64,000 bases of DNA from Roseovarius aestuarii. Its GTDB lineage: Bacteria; Pseudomonadota; Alphaproteobacteria; Rhodobacterales; Rhodobacteraceae. Below the pieces are notes generated by a model. That model saw only the letters and a list, made by a program, of their open reading frames with translations, had not been told where the DNA came from and ran no database searches. The translations under genes were made by a program, and so were the position numbers. Shown piece by piece: positions 55,898 to 64,000 of the stretch (the stretch's first letter is position 1; the number at the start of each line of letters is the position of its first letter). The DNA lies in contig NZ_JAIMIB010000014.1 of assembly GCF_019966515.1 (NCBI RefSeq), forward strand, positions 1 to 64,000, given 5' to 3'.

Positions 55898-56659
55898 ATG
55901 CACAATTTCGTCTTTGGAATATACCCCTATATCGCCCTGTCGGTCATGATCATCGGCACCATCGCGCGCTATGAACGCGACCCGTTCACCTGGAAAACCT
56001 CGTCCAGCCAGCTTTTACGCCGCAAACAGCTGGTCATTGGATCGGTGCTGTTTCACGTCGGCGTTCTGGTGATCTTTCTTGGCCACCTCGTGGGTCTACT
56101 CACCCCGATACAGATATTCGATGCGTTCGGCATCAGCCACGGGTTCAAGCAAACGCTTGCGGTTGTTGCCGGCGGCATCGCCGGGATCATGGCACTGATC
56201 GGCGGCGGCATGTTGTTTCACCGCCGTTGGACCGATCCGCGTATTCGCAAAACCTCCAGCTTTGCCGATATCGGCATTCTCGCGCTGCTGCTGGCGCAGC
56301 TGGTGCTGGGGCTTGGGACAATCGTAGTCTCGCTACAGCATCTGGACGGGCATGAGATGACCAAGTTCATGTCATGGGCGCTTGGCATCTTCATCTTCGA
56401 CGGGCAGGCCGCCAGCTATATCGAGGACGTCGCCTGGATCTTCAAACTGCACCTGTTCCTGGGGCTGACCATCTTCCTGCTGTTTCCGTTCACCCGGCTG
56501 GTGCACATGCTCTCGGTCCCGCTGCGCTATCTGACGCGGCCGGGCTATCAGGTGGTGCGATCGCGCCGCGCCAGCCCCCTGCCCGCCCGCAACGGGGATG
56601 TTGCGCCCCGGCCATCGGCTCGACCGACAGCGCAACCGGCCACGAAACCGGCGGAGTAA
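55898..56659 (+). CDS. narI: Respiratory nitrate reductase gamma subunit (cytochrome b)
   Basis: Membrane di-haem b subunit of 253 residues. Five hydrophobic segments are visible: about 5-22, 48-68 (LVIGSVLFHVGVLVIFLGHL), 85-105, 125-145 and 180-200 (FKLHLFLGLTIFLLFPFTRL). Haem-ligand histidines are in VLFHVG, FLGHLVG, FKLHLF and RLVHML. It takes electrons from quinol. The C-terminal tail after residue 215 is Arg/Pro/Ala rich. Confidence 0.95.
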   Translation: MHNFVFGIYPYIALSVMIIGTIARYERDPFTWKTSSSQLLRRKQLVIGSVLFHVGVLVIFLGHLVGLLTPIQIFDAFGISHGFKQTLAVVAGGIAGIMALIGGGMLFHRRWTDPRIRKTSSFADIGILALLLAQLVLGLGTIVVSLQHLDGHEMTKFMSWALGIFIFDGQAASYIEDVAWIFKLHLFLGLTIFLLFPFTRLVHMLSVPLRYLTRPGYQVVRSRRASPLPARNGDVAPRPSARPTAQPATKPAE

Positions 56660-56664
56660 CTGGC

Positions 56665-57462
56665 ATGGCAAATGCGCTTTTTCCAGATCTTATCGTCAAT
56701 GGCGAGTTGATCCCGCACAGCACCATCGCCGCCGAGGCGCAGAACCATTCTGCGCCCCGGGGTAAGCCCGGCATCGCTTGGCGCGCAGCGGCGAATGCAT
56801 TGGCAATGCGCGCGCTCCTGTTGCAGGAGGCACGTCAGCGGCAGCTAAAGGCCGACCCGCAAGAGGTTGGCCCCGGCAAGTTCGAAACCGAGGAAGAAGC
56901 GCTGATCCGGCAATTGCTGGAAGCCGCTGTCGAGACCACCCCGCCGAACGAGAGCGAACTGCGCACCGAGTGGGAGAAGAACCCGGACCGTTTTCGCTCT
57001 CCGCCCTTGTGGGAAGTGTCGCATATCCTTTGCGCCTGCGACCCCCGTGACAAGAGCGCGCGCGAAAAGGCGCTTGCCCGGGCGACATACTTGACCGAAC
57101 TGGCAACCCGGTCGCCGACCGATTTTGCCGCACTGGCCGCGCGTGAAAGCGATTGCGGCTCGAAAGCCTCCAGCGGCGCTCTCGGCCAGCTTGGCCCCGG
57201 CGACACCGTGCCCGAATTCGAGGCAGCCTTGCGCCCGCTGGAAGAAGGTCAGATCACGCCCGAGCCGGTCCTGTCGCGCCACGGCTATCACATCATCCGG
57301 CTCGATGCCGTGGCAGTGGGTCAGCGCTTGCCCTATGCTGCAGTCCGGCAAAAGATCGCCAGCGCGATCGAAAAATCCAACTGGGTTCGCGCCTCGCGGG
57401 ATTTCGTTGATCGGTTGATTGCCGCAGCTGAAATCTCGGGGGCCGATCTGAAGCCCCAATGA
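56665..57462 (+). CDS. Parvulin-type peptidyl-prolyl isomerase
   Basis: Isomerase of 265 residues. ATG 56665 is 5 bp after the narI stop; the frame is open further upstream only inside narI. The N-terminal part is helical (SurA/NifM-like); the rotamase domain lies at about 120-230 (WEVSHILCACDPRDKSAREK, then SSGALGQLGPGDTVPEFEAA and LSRHGYHIIRLDAV). Such genes often follow narGHJI in proteobacteria and are thought to help fold the enzyme, similar to NifM for nitrogenase. It has no signal peptide. Confidence 0.85.
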   Translation: MANALFPDLIVNGELIPHSTIAAEAQNHSAPRGKPGIAWRAAANALAMRALLLQEARQRQLKADPQEVGPGKFETEEEALIRQLLEAAVETTPPNESELRTEWEKNPDRFRSPPLWEVSHILCACDPRDKSAREKALARATYLTELATRSPTDFAALAARESDCGSKASSGALGQLGPGDTVPEFEAALRPLEEGQITPEPVLSRHGYHIIRLDAVAVGQRLPYAAVRQKIASAIEKSNWVRASRDFVDRLIAAAEISGADLKPQ

Positions 57463-57495
57463 TGCGCGCGCCCGGGAATTGAAGAAAGTCGAACG

Positions 57496-58017
57496 ATGGT
57501 AATTGCTTATACTATGACATCCGGACCCGGCGATACCGATCTGGTGTTGACCAAAGCCGCAACGCGTCTGCGGCAAAGCGGTGTAAGAACCTGCGGCACG
57601 ACGCAGATCAACTCCGACAACCCCAAGACCGGGCGATGCGATATGGATGTCCAGGTGCTTCCAGATGGCCCGGTGATCCGCATCTCGCAATCGCTCGGCA
57701 AGAATTCATGCGGGTGCCGACTGGATTCCGCCGCGCTTGAAATGGCGGTCGGCCTTGTCGAAGCGGAATTGGGTAAAGGGGCGCAACTGCTGATCGTCAA
57801 TAAATTTGGCAAACAAGAAGCGGAGGGCGGTGGACTTCGTGATGTCATCGCACGAGCGGCCTCGGATGGCATTCCCGTTCTGGTAGGGTTGAACGGCGTA
57901 AACAAGCCTGCATTCGAGGCGTTTGCCGGTGGTCTGGCAGAGCCTGTGCCTGCAACTGAAGCGGACGTGCTTGACTGGGCGGAGGGTGCCCTGAAAGCTC
58001 GGCTAAGGGTCGCCTGA
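57496..58017 (+). CDS. DUF2478-family protein
   Basis: Protein of 173 residues matching, as I recall, DUF2478, a P-loop-like family near molybdenum genes. Segments: VIAYTMTSGPGDTDLVLTKA (in place of the P-loop, which looks degenerate), GKNSCGCRLDSAALEMAVGL, LLIVNKFGKQEAEGGGLRDV and GIPVLVGLNGVNKPAFEAFA. Two cysteines lie at CGC. Following the nar operon by 33 bp, it may support molybdenum supply or cofactor handling; that is inferred from position and family habit. Confidence 0.72.
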   Translation: MVIAYTMTSGPGDTDLVLTKAATRLRQSGVRTCGTTQINSDNPKTGRCDMDVQVLPDGPVIRISQSLGKNSCGCRLDSAALEMAVGLVEAELGKGAQLLIVNKFGKQEAEGGGLRDVIARAASDGIPVLVGLNGVNKPAFEAFAGGLAEPVPATEADVLDWAEGALKARLRVA

Positions 58018-58076
58018 AAATCTCTGAATTGCGGAAATGCATTCGAGACCGTGCTGCGAACCCGGTTTCAGCGGTT

Positions 58077-58979
58077 TCAGTGTCCGCGAATTTCGTCCGC
58101 GGATTGCCGTACAACGTCCGAGATTTGTGTCAGATGATCCGTCAGCGGGCTGGTCTTGCGCCAGACCATACCAACGGTACGCGTGGGTTGCGGATTCCTG
58201 AAGTGCCCGACACAAACCGCGGCTGATCGGGTTTCGACCGGTACGGCCATTTCGGGGATCAGCGTGACACCGATACCCGCCCCCACCATCTGCACCAGCG
58301 TCGACAGGGAGCTGCCATCCAGCCCCTCCTGCGGCAGAGACGACGGGATATTGCAAAACGACAGCGCCTGATCCCGAAAGCAATGGCCCTCTTCCAATAG
58401 CAAAAGCCGCATCTCGCGCAGATCCTCCTTACTGGGCATGGGTTTTTCAGCCTCGTCCCCGGCGCGGACCAGAACCATGTTTTCGGTAAAAAGCCCCACC
58501 TCGGTAAAGCTGGGTTCCGACACCGGCAGCGCAACGATGGCCGCATCCAACCGACCGTCGATAAGTTCCTGCACCAGCCGGGGGGTAAGCGTCTCACGAA
58601 TATGGACATCCAGGCCATCATGGGTTTGGGCCAGATTGGCAATGATCCGGGGCAGAAGATAAGGCGCGATGGTCGGGATCACCCCCAACCGCAACCGCCC
58701 CACCATCTTTTCGGTCGAGGCCCGCGCGAGATCACTCAATTCGTCCACACGACTCAGAATATCGCGCACCCGCGTAGCAAATTCCTCGCCAAAGCCGGTC
58801 AGACGCACCTGCCGCGTACCACGTTCAAAAAGTTTTGTACCCAACCCCTCTTCCAGTTCCTTGATCTGAACCGACAATGCGGGCTGCGTAACCGCACACA
58901 TCTCGGCGGCACGTCCAAAATGACAATGGCTGGCAAGGGCTTCGAAATATCTGAGCTGTCGAATTGTAAGGTTTTTCAT
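58077..58979 (-). CDS. oxyR: Hydrogen peroxide-sensing LysR regulator OxyR
   Basis: LysR regulator of 300 residues. The HTH is at about 10-62 (FGRAAEMCAVTQPALSVQIK). The redox pair is Cys200 and Cys209 in GHCFRDQALSFCN, the same nine-residue spacing as E. coli OxyR Cys199/Cys208. Oxidation forms a disulfide and activates target genes. It is divergent from katG, with about 210 bp between starts, so katG is the expected target. Confidence 0.93.
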   Translation of the reverse strand: MKNLTIRQLRYFEALASHCHFGRAAEMCAVTQPALSVQIKELEEGLGTKLFERGTRQVRLTGFGEEFATRVRDILSRVDELSDLARASTEKMVGRLRLGVIPTIAPYLLPRIIANLAQTHDGLDVHIRETLTPRLVQELIDGRLDAAIVALPVSEPSFTEVGLFTENMVLVRAGDEAEKPMPSKEDLREMRLLLLEEGHCFRDQALSFCNIPSSLPQEGLDGSSLSTLVQMVGAGIGVTLIPEMAVPVETRSAAVCVGHFRNPQPTRTVGMVWRKTSPLTDHLTQISDVVRQSADEIRGH

Positions 58980-59040
58980 TAGAAAATATTATGGATAAGA
59001 TCAGAAAATGCAACTTAAAACTATCCGATATCAATGCTAG

Positions 59041-61362
<2,322 letters not shown>

Positions 61363-61376
61363 TCGTATTACCCAAA

Positions 61377-61410
61377 CCGAGCGCGCGACTGATACAGGCC
61401 GCGCGCTCGG
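61377..61410 (+). terminator. Probable katG terminator hairpin (no T run)
   Basis: A perfect 11-bp stem CCGAGCGCGCG / CGCGCGCTCGG with a 12-nt loop starts 14 bp after the katG stop. The following bases are CACAACAAG, so it lacks the U tract of a normal intrinsic terminator; it may act as an RNA 3'-end barrier. Confidence 0.45.
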
Positions 61411-61490
61411 CACAACAAGATAAGTATGCTAGGAGTGCAGAATCCGCTTTGGGATACCGCATAGGTATTTATTATAACAACAGACATTTA

Positions 61491-61562
61491 CGGCCTTATG
61501 TATCAGACGCACCAATGGTGTGATCGGTGATTAGGCATTGGTGCGTCTGATACATAAGGCCG
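61491..61562. repeat. 26-bp perfect inverted repeat with 20-bp spacer
   Basis: The arms at 61491-61516 and 61537-61562 are exact reverse complements over 26 bp (CGGCCTTATGTATCAG... read inward) and end abruptly. A short 6-2-6 palindrome CGCAGA-TT-TCTGCG overlaps the right end. The size resembles a pair of transposon terminal repeats with almost all of the interior lost, or a MITE of about 72 bp. No target duplication is evident. Confidence 0.75.
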
Positions 61563-61676
61563 CAGATTTCTGCGCTGTCATGCAGCGGTCAGACCGGTCG
61601 TTCATGCTGGCTGCAGCAAGGACTTGCACTCGAACTCACAGGTCGCGGGCAACGCCGACGTTGCAGACTTGGTCAG

Positions 61677-62630
61677 TTACGTCCGCTTTCGTTCGAACTC
61701 TTGTTCGATAACTTCTGTGCCCCATTGCGTGCCGGGTATCTCATGGGCAAGCGCGAAGCCATGCTTTTCATAAAGGTGGCGCGCAGCATCCAACCCTTTG
61801 AACGTCCAGAGCCGCGTACGGTCAAAGCAATTCTGGTCTACGAAGGACGTGGCCCGCTCCAGTAGAATATTTCCGATCCCCATGCCCTGCGCCTCGGGGC
61901 CAACGATGAACCATCGCAAGTGACAGACGCCTTCTCCGAGGTCTTCACCGTCCAGTGACACCGAACCAAGCAGCTCGTCATCCAAATAGGCGGAAAACGT
62001 CGCGTTTGATGGATTGTCGATCCGCGCCATAAACTCCGACATCTCCGTTGCAACTTTCTGCTCGAAGACAGCACCAAACCCGAAGTTCTTCGAATAGAAA
62101 GACGCATGTAAGTGTGCCACAGAAGCGATGACGCCTGGACGGTAGCCCTGATGCACCTCGATATCTGTCACAGCGTCCAAGTTCGACCGGTCTTCCGCGC
62201 TCAGGGCCTTTGCGAACAGGGCAAGACCCGTTTCAATCCGGGCGACATCCTTCGATGAAAGCCCGTCCAGCGCAGAGCAAAGTTGTCGCCGAGCGAAACC
62301 TTCAACGTCGCTCAGAAGGCATTTCCCCTTCATCGTAAGTGCGAGAATCCGTGACCGTTTGTCGCCCGGATCTGGACCTACTTCGATAAGACCATCTTTC
62401 TGTAGCTTCTGAACAAGACGGCTGACACTGGATTTCTCCAGATGCAGCAGTGCGCCGAGGTTGCTTGCGTTGGTTACTGTGCCGTGGTCAACCTCAATAA
62501 TGGTATGCACGGCCGAAGGTGAAAGCTCCGTCCCTGCCAACCCCTTCTGCATGAAGCCAAGTTCGCGCACGATGTGCCGCGCCGCGCTGCGAATCTTGTC
62601 GATACGGGAAGTAGGAAGTATCTGAGTCAT
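61677..62630 (-). CDS. MarR-GNAT fusion regulator/acetyltransferase
   Basis: Protein of 317 residues. ATG 62630 is chosen because a palindromic operator lies directly upstream; the frame is open further upstream but without protein-like sequence. Residues 1-150 form a MarR winged helix (NASNLGALLHLEKSSVSRLV, then GDKRSRILALTMKGK). Residues 160-317 form a GNAT domain (RWFIVGPEAQGMGIGNILLE, then KGLDAARHLYEKHGFALAHE). Such fusions are known in bacteria; the acetyl substrate is unknown. Autoregulation is suggested by the operator. Confidence 0.85.
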   Translation of the reverse strand: MTQILPTSRIDKIRSAARHIVRELGFMQKGLAGTELSPSAVHTIIEVDHGTVTNASNLGALLHLEKSSVSRLVQKLQKDGLIEVGPDPGDKRSRILALTMKGKCLLSDVEGFARRQLCSALDGLSSKDVARIETGLALFAKALSAEDRSNLDAVTDIEVHQGYRPGVIASVAHLHASFYSKNFGFGAVFEQKVATEMSEFMARIDNPSNATFSAYLDDELLGSVSLDGEDLGEGVCHLRWFIVGPEAQGMGIGNILLERATSFVDQNCFDRTRLWTFKGLDAARHLYEKHGFALAHEIPGTQWGTEVIEQEFERKRT

Positions 62631-62631
62631 G

Positions 62632-62646
62632 GTTGTATGATACAAC
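62632..62646 (-). promoter_or_regulatory. Palindromic MarR operator at the fusion gene start
   Basis: GTTGTAT-G-ATACAAC is a perfect 7-1-7 palindrome located one base before the ATG of the MarR-GNAT gene. MarR dimers bind palindromes of about this size and often repress their own gene. Binding is inferred. Confidence 0.6.
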
Positions 62647-62951
62647 TGCCATCCTGCCCCGTCCACTGGGAGCAGACATTCGCTGCGGAGCCGAATTGAT
62701 GTAGATTGGACTCGGAGGCGACTTTGAATCCAGTGCAGCAGCCGGTCGACAGTCATCCCTGAACTAGATGAGGGCGGCCCTAAGCGGACCTTCGAAGTCG
62801 CTCGAAATCAACAATTCAATTCCCGCGAAGCAGACCTTCAAGTACAGTGAAGTATTTAGGGACAAGCTGTCGTCGAGCCCGAGCTCAAATAGGGCGGTAT
62901 CAATCCAGCTTCAAACCTTCTATGTCTGCGTGAAATAGGGAAAGGTACCAC

Positions 62952-63101
62952 ATGCCGAAATCCAAAAAGCCTAGGGTAAAGCGCCCGGGTGCAAACCCCA
63001 TAAAGAAACCAGCTTTGCATCAAGCGCTCAACAACACTCCCGGACAACATGGTGAAAGGCCAACCAAGACGGGCAAGAAGGCACAAAACAAATCTGCGTG
63101 A
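62952..63101 (+). CDS. Small basic protein (49 residues)
   Basis: Short frame ATG 62952 to TGA 63101, preceded by AAAGG six bases upstream. It encodes a very basic, hydrophilic peptide (MPKSKKPRVKRPGANPIKKP start; TKTGKKAQNKSA end) rich in Lys, Arg and Pro without hydrophobic segments. It could bind nucleic acid. I do not recognise a family. The biased composition and the RBS support a gene, but the short length keeps confidence moderate. Confidence 0.5.
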   Translation: MPKSKKPRVKRPGANPIKKPALHQALNNTPGQHGERPTKTGKKAQNKSA

Positions 63102-63445
63102 GACAGCGCCATTTTTTTGAAATGAACCGGTAAGGTTACGGTATTTGCCATATTGGCCGCTACCCGACACCAAAAGCAGCGCCGCATCTCCCCAATCTAG
63201 GTCGCTCGGTAAAACAAGGACGGCCCAATGCGGGCACTCTACATCTTCCAGGGTTCAATCACCAGCTTCCCGAAAGCCGCCGTTCGTTCAGGGCGCCGTA
63301 TTTTGAATTCTTGAACTGCTACACTGCGGCGCGAAATCGCGGCGACTGCTCCTCTGGCCGCTTTATCAGCATCCTATCACCAAGTTTCCCATTCGAAGTT
63401 GCTTGCTTATGGAGACGCAACGCCGTCAGTGCTACCAATCCACTT
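63102..63445. other. Intergenic region before the DUF1992 gene
   Basis: About 340 bp with no supported coding frame, repeat or RNA structure. It may carry the promoter for the DUF1992 gene; I could not place -35/-10 boxes with confidence. Confidence 0.5.
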
Positions 63446-63781
63446 ATGGCACAACCACTTGATCGCCTCGTCGAATGTCAAATCCAGAAAGCTCTCGCCG
63501 AGGGAAAACTGCGGGGGCTGGAGGGTGAAGGCAAGCCGCTTCCCGACCGATCAGGCGAGGCGTATACTGATATGGCGACTGCCGTTGCTGTCCGCATCAT
63601 GGCCGAGGCGGGGACATTGCCTGAGGAGTTCGAGATCAAGAAACTGCTGGACGCCGCAAAGAAGAATTACAGAGGCGCAGAAAACCCCGAAGCCAAGCGT
63701 GTGGCAATGGCTTTAATCGCTGACTTACAGCAGCGTTATAACATCGCTGTCGAAGCTCGCCGGCGATTCATGTCGCCATAG
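63446..63781 (+). CDS. DUF1992/DnaJ-homologue subfamily C28-like protein
   Basis: Protein of 111 residues. ATG 63446 gives the usual family start (MAQPLDRLVECQIQKALAEG), followed by the signature GKLRGLEGEGKPLPDR and a helical remainder (ALIADLQQRYNIAVEARRRF). It is the conserved DnaJC28/DUF1992 domain, of unknown function. The frame is open for 45 codons upstream without family similarity. It stands alone. Confidence 0.82.
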   Translation: MAQPLDRLVECQIQKALAEGKLRGLEGEGKPLPDRSGEAYTDMATAVAVRIMAEAGTLPEEFEIKKLLDAAKKNYRGAENPEAKRVAMALIADLQQRYNIAVEARRRFMSP

Positions 63782-64000
63782 TCGGGGCGTCTGCATTGCA
63801 GGATGCACATTGGTCGTTCTAGCACTCCGAAGCATCATGCACTTTGGGTTCGGAGCTATCGTTCGCTGTTTTCGGATTTCGTGAGGAGGCATACGGACCT
63901 TTCCTGCCATACATCGTGTCGGCAACCCCTCGCGGGATCGAAGCAATCCGCACCATCAAAAACCGCTACATCACGATATGAAGCCAGGTGTTCAGCGGGA

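Larger units (their letters stand above)
61363..61676. other. Intergenic region after katG, with two inverted repeats
   Basis: About 310 bp between katG and the convergent MarR-GNAT gene. It contains a GC-rich hairpin (61377-61410) and a 26-bp perfect inverted repeat (61491-61562), listed separately. No coding frame is supported. Confidence 0.7.

Noticed and set aside
63884..63981. Short frame at the right edge ending GIEAIRTIKNRYITI, possibly a transposase remnant
   Set aside because: Only about 30 codons, no start codon or recognisable transposase motif, so it cannot be supported.

Overview
The window looks like a chromosomal segment of a marine alphaproteobacterium of the Rhodobacteraceae (Roseobacter group). 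The supporting signs are a GC-rich coding style, a PetP/PetR regulator pair, a VPLPA-CTERM surface protein, a UPF0314/DUF2585 protein, a RibB with a degenerate RibA half, and a compatible-solute ABC transporter. There is no rRNA, CRISPR array or intact insertion sequence. One tRNA is present, tRNA-Pro(CGG).

Layout. 1-3.6 kb: glycine betaine/proline-type ABC transporter (permease cut by the left edge, ATPase, binding protein) with a divergent LysR gene (3.8-4.8 kb). 5.2-11 kb: DMT permease, DUF2585 membrane protein, ileS, an FMN-binding PNPOx-like protein and a group III truncated haemoglobin. 11.1-15.8 kb: a compact three-gene minus-strand cassette, transcribed as a purple-acid-phosphatase-like metallophosphoesterase, a trypsin-like serine protease and a caspase-like cysteine protease with large accessory domains. 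This is the most unusual unit in the window and resembles bacterial protease-based conflict (defence) modules. 16-20.5 kb: a co-directional block of two DMT permeases, an SLC13/TrkA-C carrier and a YmdB-type phosphodiesterase. 20.6-25.3 kb: secreted beta-propeller protein, AraC/GyrI regulator, 3-hydroxyisobutyrate-dehydrogenase-like enzyme, and a DddW-like cupin divergent from a LysR gene.

25.3-31.5 kb: tRNA-Pro, then leucine biosynthesis genes leuB and leuDC (minus strand) with an acetyltransferase, an EEP-family hydrolase and a membrane protein. 31.7-35.2 kb: acetyltransferase, PetR/PetP regulators and ilvE. 35.6-40.4 kb: HlyD / RbbA-like double-ATPase / ABC-2 permease export system. 40.7-45.8 kb: NTF2-like protein, argE-type deacylase, VPLPA-CTERM protein and the riboflavin cluster ribB-ribH-nusB.

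45.9-58 kb: a complete nitrate respiration locus. It holds a Crp/Fnr regulator, two NarK-type transporters, narGHJI, a parvulin isomerase and a DUF2478 protein, with Fnr/Dnr-like sites in the divergent control region. 58-61.4 kb: oxyR divergent from katG. 61.4-64 kb: a perfect 26-bp inverted repeat, a MarR-GNAT fusion with a palindromic operator at its start, a tiny basic protein and a DUF1992 protein.

Taken together the segment mixes housekeeping functions (ileS, leuBCD, ilvE, rib, nusB) with osmolyte uptake, anaerobic nitrate respiration, peroxide defence and one probable conflict module.
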